Shown in pieces: positions 1-10,260 of a stretch of 64,000 bases of DNA. How positions within the stretch are numbered: the stretch's first letter is position 1; the number at the start of each line of letters is the position of its first letter. The notes beneath the pieces were generated by a model. It worked only from the letters and a program-made list of their open reading frames with translations, was not told the DNA's origin and made no database searches. A program made the translations under genes and the position numbers. Source of the DNA: Culex pipiens pallens (taxonomy: Eukaryota > Arthropoda > Insecta > Diptera > Culicidae); NCBI RefSeq assembly GCF_016801865.2, contig NC_068937.1, forward strand, positions 99,380,920 to 99,444,919, read 5' to 3'.

Positions 1-312
1 GACCGGTGGCGCAGGCGCATGAACTTCGAGCTGTACCAAGACTACAAACATGCTGATATCGTAAAAGTCATCAAGCACGATAGGCTGAAGTGGGCTGGAC
101 ATGTAGCCAGATTGTCGGACGAGCGGGCGGCTAAAACGATATTCAGCAGCGAACCTGGACGGGGTCGTCGGCTTCGTGGAAGGCCTCGTACGCGTTGGCT
201 GTGTGCAGTCGACGAAGATGCAAGAGCGGCCAACATTGTGGGCGACTGGAGACGAGCGGCCCAAGATCGAGCATCCTGGAAATCTTCGATTAGTTCAGCG
301 TTGGGTCGATAG
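1..312 (+). CDS. C-terminal tail of a non-LTR retrotransposon reverse transcriptase (partial)
   Basis: The frame is open from base 1, so the first ATG at 19 is not a real start and the 5' part lies outside the window. The peptide has the tail seen in many insect endonuclease/reverse-transcriptase polyproteins: a basic segment with RLKWAGHVARL, then a Gly/Arg-rich RGRPRTRW block, then a DWRR..AQDRASW ending just before the stop. In intact elements this follows the RT palm and thumb and is thought to help bind RNA or DNA at target-primed insertion. No RT catalytic residues are present here. The frame has no internal stop, so the copy may be fairly young. The clade (RTE-like or another) cannot be settled from this tail. 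The family assignment is knowledge-based; the truncation is seen. Confidence 0.75.
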   Translation, partial: DRWRRRMNFELYQDYKHADIVKVIKHDRLKWAGHVARLSDERAAKTIFSSEPGRGRRLRGRPRTRWLCAVDEDARAANIVGDWRRAAQDRASWKSSISSALGR

Positions 313-1070
313 TATTCTATAACATTACCAAAAAAAATGTATTCTAGCGCAGACAAAGTGTGATTTTAAAATCCAAAAATAAAAATTGTAGGTACTTTTC
401 TCTTTTTTAAATCCTAAATTAAACCTCAAGTAGCTATAACTTTGAAACATGGCATTATAACGGAATAATGTAAAACATTTTTCATTAACAAATTAGAGTT
501 TTTTGGGGATCATTTTCAAAAGTTTTGAAAGTTTTAATCTTTTCAAAATATTATAATTCGATGAAAACAAAATTCTCTATGGACACGAAAAATAAACATA
601 TCTCCAAAGAATGAGAAATATTTTGAAATTTAATTTTAGATTTTAGGCATTTTTAATGAAACATTGTGTGTACCATTTCTATGACACACATTTGCATCAT
701 TAGTTCGTCCATACAATTTTGACAGCTACCCATACAAAAAGGCTTTTAAAATATAGAACAATCTGTAACTGGAGAACGATTTTTTTTAGGACTTAGGACT
801 AAGATTTCTTAAGAAAAAGTTACTTTCTAAAAAAACCCCATTTCATAAATTCTTCACAAAACAAAATTGCGCAAAATGATCCTTTTTGAAAAATCTCATT
901 TGGATATGTTTTAGATGACAAAAAATTGCATCTTTTGAGCTGTGACACAAGTTGGCCATAAATCATTTGGCAGTGTTGCAATTTTTTTGGAAAGAAAACA
1001 TAATTTTTGAAAAGCGTGGAAAAATCGCTTGCACTAAAGCTTCAAAGATGAAATATTTGATTTAAAAAAA
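313..1070. repeat. AT-rich downstream flank and fragment of a dispersed repeat family
   Basis: No gene is visible. The stretch after the RT tail is A/T-rich and may start as the 3' UTR of that element. Phrases in 680-1000 recur elsewhere: 'catcattagttcgtccata' resembles motifs near 5370, 7280 and 33800, and 'catttggcagtgttgc' recurs near 24860. This is an old diverged copy of the palindromic family seen best at 4250-7475. Confidence 0.4.
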
Positions 1071-2370
1071 ACGGGTGTTTATTTCTAAGAGTGTAACTAT
1101 TAATCCTTTTGAGGAAGTCCTAAGCATAAAACTTTCCCACCAAATTGATCAAATTGAATTTGTTCACAAGATACAGGACAGTTGCCAAAATTTTATGGAG
1201 ACTTGTGTGGACGAACTTATGATGCAAAATGTCTTCTTCAGTAATAGAAAAGGTTTCATCAAAAATAAAACAATCGTTGTCGCAAGTGTCAAACAATTGC
1301 TCAGATGCCTTATTTTTTAATGGTTCGATCCAACCAGTCAGTAAATTCCTTTCCAGCCATAACAAAAAATAAAATGAAATCCAATTGCTCTTTTAGAAAA
1401 AAGACAAAGTACATTCCAGATCATGCCCACCGCGAACCTTTTTTTTTCGAAACCACATCCCGTATCGACCCCAAAGCCACCAAAATGGATATCTCAATCA
1501 AATTGATCAATCCATGCCATAGTCCCCACCCCACCGATGCCACGATATCAAGCCTAACCATCGATGAAGATACTATCAATTCAGTATCCTTCCGAAATCC
1601 GCGCCACATCTCTTGCTCCTGCCCCGCACCCAAAGCGATCGGATGGAAATTCTTGGCATTTTGCTCTCTAACCACCAAACAGACACCACAACCGAGGGAT
1701 GAAAAAAGGTCACAATCACTTCAAGGGCACGCACCCCTCCGGGAGGTAGGGTGGTCTTATCTTAGAGTTTCTTCTACTCAAATTTCAATAAGTTGTATTA
1801 TTTTACAATTTTTTAAATTTTTATTATGATTGAAAATTTCATGAAGAGCTGATTCTTTACCTCGTCAACAGAGTTCCTACATGATAAAATCTTAGTATTT
1901 TTTTATAAGTGACCTGTTTTGAATCAGAAAAACATTGAACGGAACCACCCTAACGCGTCACCTCAGGCGTTGGTGCGTATTATCCCAACGGAAATGGGCA
2001 GGCAAAAAACCGCGTGCCGAAATCTTGGTGAAAATCGTTTGAACGAGCAAGAGCAAACGTGACTGATTGTGATTGATGATAAGCAGTCCATAAAGTTTTG
2101 CCATTTTTGCTGGCGCGGCGGCGTTGGAGTGTGACACATTTCCAGCAATCCAGTAAGTGGGGTCGACTTTTGGGAAAGTTAGTCCCACGCTAAATTTGTT
2201 TGAACGCCGAGATATTTAAATGATTTACTGTTGCCCAAATGTACCTTTGGCCCCTGGTCTGTCACTGTGACTGGTGAACGACTGATAGATTCCATTCATA
2301 ACAGCCAGATTTATTGATATTGATCGTTGGATTTGATTTGGAGAGACAATACCAAAACGAAGAATAGAAA
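1071..2370. other. No recognised gene; mixed AT-rich and moderately GC-rich DNA
   Basis: Positions 1420-1740 are richer in C and carry overlapping open frames on both strands (174 and 85 codons). The predicted peptides show no motif I recognise and codon use gives no clear preference. Positions 1930-1955 hold 'gaaccaccctaac', a phrase that recurs near 20925 and marks a repeat edge. I see no other structure. Confidence 0.3.
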
Positions 2371-3328
2371 CCAAACTGAAACTTTCACTGAATCTGTAAC
2401 TGAAACTGTCACTGAACTGCCACTGAAACTGTCACTGAAACTGCCACTGAAACTTCCACTGAAACTGGCACTGAAATTGTCACTGCATCTGCCACTGAAA
2501 CTGCCACTGAATCTGTCACTGAACCTGTCACTGAATTTGTCACTGAATCTGTCACTGAAACTGCCACTGAAACTGCCACTGAAACTTCCACTGAAACTGC
2601 CACTGAAACTGCCACTGAATCTGTCACTGAACCTGTCACTGAATTTGTCACTGAATCTGTCACTGAAACTGTCACTGAAACTGCCACTGAAACTGCCACT
2701 GAAACTGTCACTGAAACTGTCACTGAACTGCCACTGAAACTGTCACTGAATCTGTTACTAAAACTGAACTGAAACTGCCACTGAATCTGTCACTTAAATT
2801 GTCACTGAATCTATCACTGAAACTGCCACTGAATCTGTAATTGAAACTGAACTGAACCTTCCACCGAAACCAAACTGAAACTGCCACTGAATCTGCCACT
2901 AAATCTGTCACTGAAACTTCCACTGAAACTGTCACTGAAACTGTCACTGAAACTGTCACTGAAACTGTCACTGAAACTGTCACTGAAACTGCCATTGAAT
3001 CTGTCACTGAAATTGTCACTGAAACTGCCACTGAATCTGCCACTGAATCTGTCACTGAAACTTCCACTGAATCTGTCACTGAAACTGCCACTGAATCTGT
3101 AATTGAAACTGAACTGAACCTTCCACCGAAACCAAACTAAAACTGCCACTGAATCTGCCACTGAAACTGCCACAAAACTGCCACTAAATCAGTAACTGAA
3201 ACTTTCACTGAAACAGTCACTAAAACTGCCATTGAATCTGTCACTGAATCTGTCACTGAAACTGCCACTGAATCTGTCACTGAATTTGTCACTGAAATTG
3301 TCACTGAAACTGCCACTAAAACTGCCTT
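2371..3328. repeat. 12-bp minisatellite (ACTGAAACTGTC-type), about 80 units
   Basis: The stretch is built of hexamers ACTGAA alternating with ACTGTC, ACTGCC or TCTGTC variants, giving a 12-bp period with many substitutions. Larger copies are visible inside it: a block with 'gaacctgtcactgaatttg' at 2519 recurs 108 bp later, and a block with 'ctgtaattgaaactgaac' at 2835 recurs 262 bp later at 3097. Both strands stay open in several frames only because the period is a multiple of three. This is tandem DNA rather than a gene. Confidence 0.95.
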
Positions 3329-3513
3329 GCTGAAGTTGAATTCCGAAACTGACGACGTTTCTCCCAAAATGTTTTAATTAGATTTCACCAGCCATGTAAA
3401 GAAAACATTCTCGGAAGTGTTTGCTAATTAAATGCTCCCTAATTTCCCTGACAGCGACAATATTTACATTAAAATCGAATTTCACCCCATTACCGTGACT
3501 CTCCCGTATTCCA

Positions 3514-3537
3514 CCTCTCTCTCTCTCTCTCTCTCTC
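3514..3537. repeat. (CT)n microsatellite
   Basis: About 12 uninterrupted CT dinucleotides. Confidence 0.95.
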
Positions 3538-3748
3538 ACTCTCTCCGCGGAATGCTCACGTGGGGTAATGAGTTCATCTAATTACTCCAAACTGCACTCT
3601 ATTTAGTGCTCGCGTGCTGCAAGATAAATAATTTGATGAACTCCTCCCCGCCCACCGTCTCTTCATTAGACGCTCTGAGAGTGTGTCGTGCCAAAGCCGC
3701 TCATTAGAAGCACTTGCCTGCGCTGCCACCAGCGGCGTCAATGTCGAT

Positions 3749-3750
<2 letters not shown>

Positions 3751-3790
<40 letters not shown>
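3751..3790. repeat. (AG)n microsatellite
   Basis: Twenty uninterrupted AG dinucleotides, the reverse strand type of the CT tract upstream. The pair could form a hairpin across the intervening 215 bp. Confidence 0.95.
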
Positions 3791-3791
<1 letters not shown>

Positions 3792-4249
3792 CAAAAAAAG
3801 CTCAGTCTTCCGAGAATGTGCGTGTCACTTTTCCGGAGCCTTTGAAATAATAAAACACAGATAGAGGAAAGGCAATGAGGGGTATCTCAATTAGTGTTGT
3901 ATGAATTTGATGTGACGTTCTTGGGTGCGTGTGTCGTTTTTCGAACAAGAACTCAGAGATTGGGAGGAGAGAGAACAAGTGGCCTGTTGGGGTGTCTGGC
4001 AAAAGCGTCAATTAAGCTTTTCCGATAAATTTTCCAACTCATGGACTCAAGAACAACGATCCGTGTCTGATGGATGTCAGATGTTCGGAGATCAGTTGGC
4101 TTGGAAATTAATCTACAAAGTGTTAAAGTTTACTCGCCTTCTGTACATTAGTTTAGTATTTGTATTTACAAACATATCATGAATTAATTTACAGAAAACC
4201 AAACTCTATACCGATTATACAAAAATGGCACGTAAATATTTAAACAGGT

Positions 4250-5550
4250 GTAACTTTTGAGTGAATTTTCTGATCAATTTGTTGTCATCGGCAAAGTTGT
4301 AGGTATTGTTGAGGACTATTGAGAAAAAATAGGTACACGGCAAATAATATTTGCCGATTTTTTATTAACTTATTTCACAAAACACAATTTCCCAAAATAC
4401 TTATTTTTTATTTACAAGATTTTTTGATATGTTTTAGGGGTCAAAAACCCGCAACTTTTGAGTCATAAAGAAGTATGGTCAAAAAATCTGACACCGAGTT
4501 ATGATTTTTTGAAAAAAAGTGATCTTTGGAAAAAAATTGAAAAAAATTTACCGTATTTTTTAATGTCAAATTGAAGATATAGCCACCGAAAGTTTGATTT
4601 TAGCGAAATATTCAATGTTTGGCCCTTTTAAAATGTTAGTCTTGACTCAAATTTTTTAAAAATGTTGTTTTCGTATAAACTCACGAATGTTTCACGTTTT
4701 ATTATTGAAAATTTGGACCATTAGTTGCTTAGGTATCGACATTAGAAGATGGTGGGTTGTTTGGGTGAGACTTAAAAACTTCAATTTTCCTGTTCCTTTA
4801 TCTCAGCAACCAGAGGTCCAATCTTCAATGTCTCTTAGACAATTGTATAGCAAATACTCTTTACTTTTCAAAAAATAAAATTTATATAAATGGTCACGCA
4901 TGGTCACTATTTTCAAAAATCGAAAAACTGTAAATATTTCACTACAATCAAACTTTCGCTATATCTTGAAAAATTTGGCTATATATTTTAAAACTGAACC
5001 CTTTATCAATAAATCTGTAAAGAACTTTTCGTTTGCAAATCAATTTTACATGTAAAAAATCTGGTCAAATTTATGTTGGTATAAAATTTCGATTTTTTTT
5101 TCCAAAAATCACATTTTTTTCAAAAATTCATAGCTTGGCGGCAGATTTTTTGACCATACTTCTGTATGGCTCAAAAGTTCCGGGGTCTTGTCCCCTAAAA
5201 CATATCAGAAAATCCCGTACATAAAAAAATAAATATTATGGGAAAATGAGTTTTTGTGAAAAAAAAGTTGAGCAGTTCTCTCAGATTTCGGACATTCGAT
5301 TTTTTGTATTTTTTAATCCGACTGAAACTTTTTTTTTGCCTTCGGAATGCCCAAAGAAGCCATTTTGCATCATTAGTTTGCCCATATAATTTTCCTTGCA
5401 AATTTGGCAGCTGTCTATACAAAAATAATGCATGAAAATTCAAAAATCTGTATCTTTTGAAGGAATTTTTTGATCGATTTGGTGTCTTCGGCAATGTTGT
5501 AGGTATGGATAAGGACCACACTGAACAAAAATTGTTGTGTACCCGGGGGC
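4250..5550. repeat. Palindromic dispersed repeat, left portion of a split copy
   Basis: The segment folds on itself. The phrase around 4440-4500 (gtcaaaaa..cttttgagtcataaagaagtatggtc) reappears reversed at 5140-5200. Most of the segment also reappears reversed at 6960-7475: the block at 4302-4365 matches 7405-7475, and 5280-5515 matches 7140-7400. It has no TIR or target duplication I can define. A translated look-alike peptide (RSKNSFKRYRFLNFHA) occurs in both copies only because the DNA is repeated. Its right edge at about 5550 is the insertion point of the next feature. Confidence 0.75.
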
Positions 5551-6456
5551 GTGAACCAAACGAGCGGTCAAAAGTCGCAAGAATAAACTAGATTTTAGCT
5601 TTACAAATAGAACACGTTTATTCTTTAACAGCGACTAACAGTAATGATCTAATCTAATCTAATCGAACACAAGCGCAGCCAGTCCGTAGAAAGCATCCTG
5701 GAAGAACTTGTGGTTAGATTACGCCCCAAGTTCTTTCTTGTCAATATTAATAATTGCAGTACATCCGAGTTACTCCGAAAATGTATAGCAAAAATTAAAG
5801 CGGCCAGGCCTACTGCGTTGCATTAACCGCAGAGACAAATTCTGTGAACGGACCACATTTCACAGAATCAACAGGGGAGGAAGGATGCGTGGACATACCG
5901 TACCAAACGCTCCGAATAAGTTGGGTGTGGTGTTTTAGTGTAAATTGGCAATTATTTATATTTTTAGGAGGGAAGTGCAAATTGGAAAATTGGGGTTGGG
6001 AAAATTGGGGTTGGGGAAATCGGGGTTGGGGAAATTGGGTTTGAGGAATGGGAAAGTGAGAAAGGGGTAGGAGGGTTATTGAATTTATAATATTATATTA
6101 TAATAAAGGGTAATATAGTCAAATAACAAATAATGATGGAAAGCTCTCACCAATGAACAGCAAATCTTCAAAAGACACAGCCAGGTGGGGTCCCGATCGT
6201 CAGATCCCAGATTCTTGACAAAAAACAGGCCGATCGGATGAATTGGAAATGTTCCTTAGCACCGAATATCTCCACTCCAAACAAATATATCCGGATGCTT
6301 CGCAAACAGCGACTAACAGTAATGATATGCAGAAACTAAAGGTACAATTACATCTCCGATCGCACCTCTCTCGACCTGGGTGCTACCAAGGAGCACAGCG
6401 AGTCGCGAAATTGTTGGAATGGCTGGTGGTTCTGTGGGAACCCAACAAAAATCATA
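5551..6456 (-). mobile_element. 0.9-kb insertion, possible solo LTR
   Basis: It interrupts the palindromic repeat. Family copies read gtacacgg (4330) where here the left flank ends gtac at about 5552 and the right flank resumes tacacgg at about 6453. This leaves a short duplicated TAC. The insert is GC-richer and reads on the minus strand TG..., with an AATAAA-type signal near 5620-5585 and a C-rich end, which fits an LTR. It has no coding frame. A phrase of about 20 bp (acagcgactaacagtaatga) occurs twice inside, near 5628 and 6306. LTR identity is inference; a different insertion type is possible. Confidence 0.4.
5991..6077 (+). repeat. G-rich 17-18-bp repeat with G-quadruplex potential
   Basis: About four copies of a GGGGTTGGGGAAAT-type unit, giving at least six runs of three or four G within 50 bases, followed by further GGGG and GGG runs. 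It lies inside the LTR-like insertion, on the strand opposite to the proposed LTR sense. Confidence 0.7.
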
Positions 6457-7475
6457 CACGGTAAAAAAAAATTTGGTGATTTTTTATTAAACTTTTTGTC
6501 ACTTAAACTTGATTTGCAAAAAAAAACTTTTTTTTTATGTTTTCGGGGACATCAAATGCCAACTTTTTAGAAATTCCCAGGTTGTCCAAAAAATCTTTGA
6601 CCGAGTTATGAATTGTTTAATCAATACTGGTTTTTTGCAAAAAAAAATCGAAATATTGGTCGCAAAAAAATTTCAACTTCATTTTTCTATGTAAAATCAA
6701 ATTTGCAATCTAAAAATACTCTATTGAAATTTGATAAGGTGCACCGTTTTCAAGTTATAGCAATGTTTAGGTAACTTTTTTGAAAATTGTCACAGTTTTT
6801 CATTTTTTTTAAATTAGTGCACATGTTTGCCCACTTTTGAAACAAATATTTTTGAAAAGCTGAGAAAATTTTCAATATTTTGCTTTTTTGAACTTTGTTG
6901 ATACGACCCTTAGTTGCTGATATATTGCCATGCAAGTGTTTAAAACAGCAAATTTGATGCTTTATAAGTCTCACCCAAACAACCCACCATTTTCTAATGT
7001 CGATATCTCAGCAACTAATGGTCCGATTTTCAATGTTAAAATATGAAACAATCGTGAAATTTTCCGATCTTTTAAATAAAATATTTTCAAAATTTTTAAA
7101 CCAAGACTAACATTTTAAAAGGACGTAATATTGAATGTTAGTCCTTATCCTTACCTAATACTTTGCCGAAGACACAAAATCGATCAAAAAATTCCTTCAA
7201 AAGATACAGATTTTTGAATTTTCATGCATCATTTTTGTATGGACAGCTGCCAAATTTGTATGGAAAATTATATGGACAAACTAATGATGCAAAATGGCTT
7301 CTTTGGGCATACCGAAAGCACCACAAAAGTTTCAGCCGGATTAAAAAATACAAAAATAAAAATTCTAAAAAAAGACCGATTTCGTAGAGAATTACTCAGC
7401 TAATAAAAAAATCAGCAAATATTATTTGCCGTGTACCTATTTTTTTCTCAATAGTCCTCAACAATACCACATTTT
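6457..7475. repeat. Palindromic dispersed repeat, right portion of the split copy
   Basis: It continues the family after the 0.9-kb insertion. The first part (6457-6620) parallels 4330-4520 in the same orientation. The last part (6960-7475) is the reverse complement of 4300-4780 and 5280-5515. The block 6645-7100 recurs at 23790-24240 with moderate divergence, which shows a dispersed family. No coding potential is credible. Confidence 0.75.
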
Positions 7476-7487
7476 TTTCAAATTTTT

Positions 7488-7552
7488 TTTTGGTTTACGC
7501 GACTTGCTTATAGGTGGCGACGTGTGTCTTTTCTCTAAACCTAAATCTCTAT
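7488..7552 (+). repeat. Fragment of the 'taggtggc' dispersed repeat
   Basis: The words ggtttacgc, ttataggtggcg and tgtgtctttt recur in the same order at 34929-34954 continuing at 36488-36530. There the family is split by a hAT-like element, so this fragment shows what the uninterrupted sequence looks like. Confidence 0.6.
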
Positions 7553-7866
7553 TGGCATGTGTGTGTGTGTGTGTGTGTGGTCCAATCAAATACCCGCTGG
7601 CCGGCAGCAAAATTATGGGAAAGTATAGTTTATATCAGACTTGGGTTGTGCTGATACAGCTTATCTCAGTCCCGGGTATTAGGTGGTGACAGCCCTCGCG
7701 CTGCTTCCAATGACCCATTTCAGAATGGCAGAGATCCTAGCGGTCCAATTCCAAGGTCATCGGGCATTGTCCGGCCACATAGTACAAGAACCAGACGGGT
7801 CCTCGACTTATCTTTAAACTTCCAATCCCATCAGGCAAAACAGGGATCAGCGCGTATTTAATAATT
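7553..7866 (-). mobile_element. 5'-truncated copy of the (CA)n-tailed SINE-like element
   Basis: Read on the minus strand it matches 31795-32103 through a body containing the CTGATCCCTG, CCGGGACTGAGATAAGCTG and TACCCGC words, and it ends in a CA tract (seen here as GT at 7558-7579). The tRNA-like head present at 31554 is missing. Truncation at the 5' end is typical of reverse-transcribed elements. Confidence 0.7.
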
Positions 7867-9100
7867 GTTGAAAAGTAGGCAAAATGTGAAAATTTCAGTT
7901 TGGATAGATCTCATCAAGTTTCTGGTTTCAGGTAGTCCTAAGCACCCGGGAGTTGTCCCCTATTTTGGTCGTATGCGTCTGGAAATCAGCTGCGCTCACG
8001 AGCCTCTATCACCCACCGGAACCAGCCCCTGAATGCCCGCCAAAAAGCCATTTTTGTTACACTCTAGTGTAGAGCTCCCAATTTAACGAGTTCAATTATA
8101 ATCTTTAATTAGGGATGATTAGAGAGCTAGAGACCACCAATGCCAAGCTGCTGTCACACGGCTGATAACAGTGTAGTGCCATCGCATCGATCCCTCTTAT
8201 GTGTCATCGTGACAGTTTTGTGGGGGGTGGGGGGGATTTCACAGCACATGATCGGACGAGTGTGAAATTAATTACACACGCTTTTCCACTTGATAGCAGC
8301 ATCACCGATTTCTATTGGCCCAGCTCGCTGTCACTGTCACTGTGTGTGTGAGCATTGATTGGTGCAAGTCTAATGCGTATTGACAATCTGACGGGAACGA
8401 GCTAATTGATTGGCATATTACGGCTGTTCCGGCAGTGTGTGAGGGAGATGGCCAGAAGAGAACCTGCATGCCCCGAGTGTGGGGATTCGAATCGAGGTGT
8501 GAAATTAATCATGCTTTGGCACTTCCGGTTTGGAGGATGTGGTTGACATACGAAGAGAGACAATAGAAATCCACTTGACATAACGTACATAACGCACACA
8601 CACACATACTATTCCATAGAATCGACGTCGACTAGTTACGGGGCCATGGAAAATTTCTATCGAACACAAAACGGGATGAAATTTGTCGAGATGGCATTCA
8701 TTGTGCTTGCTGCAAAACCCGGCTCAACTCAATTGCAGTATGCAAATACGCACTTAATCTCATCATGGATCAGCTGCACACACGTGGCCCACTTACGCAC
8801 AAATACACACACAACCGCCCACACACTCACACACACAAGCTCACTTTTGTTCCCTGGATAAGGTTACCAACCGGGGATGACGCAATCTATATCGCAGAGA
8901 GGATTATCGGGAAATTGTTGTCAACAATGGCCTAGAAATCGAGTGATTTATTTGGCGTTGCAGGTGCTCATGATTTCAATTAAATTTCTAATTTAAGTCA
9001 TGCTACTCTGTGTTGGGTCAGCACTCTGGCTGATGATTAGTTTTAATTTTTTTTTTTTTGCAATTTCGTTGAAGAACAACTAACTTATCCAGTACATCTA
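7867..9100. other. Apparently single-copy non-coding DNA
   Basis: No recognised gene or repeated phrase. It includes short GT/CA tracts near 8340, 8595 and 8800, a G-run near 8220 and a T-run near 9049. Balanced composition suggests ordinary intergenic or intronic sequence. Confidence 0.3.
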
Positions 9101-9187
9101 CACGGACAGAACAGAGATCCCAAAATCGTGAACAAGCGTTCATGAAATCGGAAACCATGAACAAACTGTTCAAATTTCATGGTATGT
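9101..9187. repeat. Half copy of the hairpin MITE
   Basis: The block with caaaatcgtgaacaagcgttc matches one arm of the hairpin at 9566-9748, about 450 bp away, with several substitutions. Only one arm is present. Confidence 0.65.
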
Positions 9188-9510
9188 GAACGGACACAGC
9201 GGATAAATCCCGAGATTGACGAGAGCGTTATTCTCATGGGTTCATTTTAAAAACAGTTCATCAACCAAAAAAAAGTGCCGATACCGAGCCTCGAACCCAA
9301 GACTTTTAACATTTCGAACCGCGCCTTTGCCGTATCGGCCACCAAAGTTCGATGGCTCTGAGATGGTTATTTGGCAATATAAGCCACTCAATGGGATGAA
9401 CTGTTTCAATGAACAAATGAACACAATTTCGTGGTGATTCACCCGCGAGAGGTTTATTCTTCCATTTAATTTTGGTAGAGTTATTCTCTCGGCTTTCTAC
9501 TGTGGGTGTT
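9188..9510. mobile_element. tRNA-like-bearing repeat, copy 1
   Basis: It resembles the element at 9826-10251: both carry a gagattg(a/g)cgagagc(g/a)ttattct block, a minus-strand tRNA-like stretch, a gtttcaat(g/t)aac(a/g)aatgaac block and an end in GGGTGT. A piece of it (ataagccactcaatgggatg) recurs at 53113-53163, so the family is dispersed. Confidence 0.6.
9275..9343 (-). other. tRNA-like sequence inside repeat copy 1
   Basis: On the minus strand it reads an A-box-like TGGCCGATACGG and, about 45 nt later, a B-box-like GGGTTCGAGGC, the spacing of an internal pol III promoter of the Leu/Ser tRNA kind. The arms do not fold into a clean functional tRNA, so it is a tRNA-derived relic. Confidence 0.5.
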
Positions 9511-9565
9511 GGGTGTAAACAAACAGTCTATCCCACTTGCTCTAGTGACAGTTTACGATAAGTAA

Positions 9566-9748
9566 CACGGAGAAAAAAGAGTTTCCAAAATCGTGAACAA
9601 GCGTTCATGAAAATGGGAACCACGAACAAAGTGTTCAAATTTCATGGTACGTTTTTCAAAATCGTACCATGGGATTTGAACACTTTGTTAGAGGTTCCCA
9701 TTTTCATGAACGCTTGTTCACGATTTTGGGAACTCTTTTTTCTCCGTG
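9566..9748. mobile_element. Hairpin (foldback) MITE, 183 bp
   Basis: Two 86-base arms (9566-9651 and 9663-9748) are near-perfect reverse complements around an 11-base loop. The ends read CACGGAGAAAAAAGAGTT and its complement. There is no coding capacity. The transposase family is not clear from a target duplication; the flanks share only AA. A one-armed relative lies at 9101-9187. Confidence 0.85.
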
Positions 9749-9825
9749 AAGAGTGGGCAAAGCTACTTGTTTGCATCCAAGGACATTTTTTTAACTATTG
9801 CGGATTGGTTCCGTTCTTTCAATAT

Positions 9826-10251
9826 CTACACCCAAAACTGGGCAGCGCTTGTCCGAAAGAATAATGGCCTCGAGTCGAGAGAATAGTGGCACCATTCACG
9901 GACACAGAGAACACAGCTCGAGATTGGCGAGAGCATTATTCTATCGCGGTTCATTTGCTAAAAAAGTTCATCCGTCAAACAAAAAACCAGAAGTGTCGAC
10001 TACGGGAATCGAACCAGAGACCTTTGACATACTAACTCAATGACTTAACTGCCTCGGCCACAACAGCTTGGTGAACAAGGAGTGGTCAGATGTCAATGTG
10101 TGACACTTGTTGGAGATTTATTGTTTCAATTAACGAATGAACTCATTTGTTATGGTGGTGTGAGTTGGTAGTATTATTCTCTCGATTTTGGCGCTGAGGC
10201 CTCAATAAATTTTGAGGGAACGATTCTCTCGACTCGGAATTTTGGGTGTAG
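9826..10251. mobile_element. TIR element with tRNA-like core, copy 2
   Basis: It begins CTACACCCAAAA and ends with TTTTGGGTGTAG. A subterminal GAGTCGAGAGAAT block is also inverted at 9874-9887 and 10222-10236. It holds a minus-strand tRNA-like stretch and shares blocks with 9188-9510. The right end was later used as target by the retroposon at 10261, whose duplication copies the last bases of this element. Confidence 0.65.
9993..10062 (-). other. tRNA-like sequence inside repeat copy 2
   Basis: On the minus strand it shows TGGCCGAGGCAGTTAAG (A-box region of Leu/Ser type) and CTGGTTCGATTCCC (B box). It is closer to a tRNA than copy 1, but the anticodon arm is not convincing. It is probably a pol III promoter relic. 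Confidence 0.55.
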
Positions 10252-10260
10252 TTTTGCTTT

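Larger units (their letters stand above)
3329..4249. other. Apparently single-copy non-coding DNA with two dinucleotide tracts
   Basis: This is more GC-balanced than its surroundings and has no phrase that I find repeated in the window. It contains a CT tract and a GA tract of opposite strand bias about 215 bp apart. Such tracts can bind GAGA-type factors in insects, so a regulatory role is possible but is inference only. Confidence 0.3.

Noticed and set aside
1305..1829. 174-codon frame as a possible exon
   Set aside because: No recognised domain, opposite-strand frame of similar quality, and no convincing splice sites or leader.
2327..3367. Several frames of 76-136 codons on both strands
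   Set aside because: Produced by the 12-bp minisatellite; the peptides are PLKLPLKL- or VSVTDSVA-type repeats.
5195..7387. Two similar peptides (…NRSKNSFKRYRFLNFHA…) that look conserved
   Set aside because: The similarity is at DNA level over a non-coding palindromic repeat, present in both orientations and with stops in other copies (22141-22320). No evidence of protein constraint.
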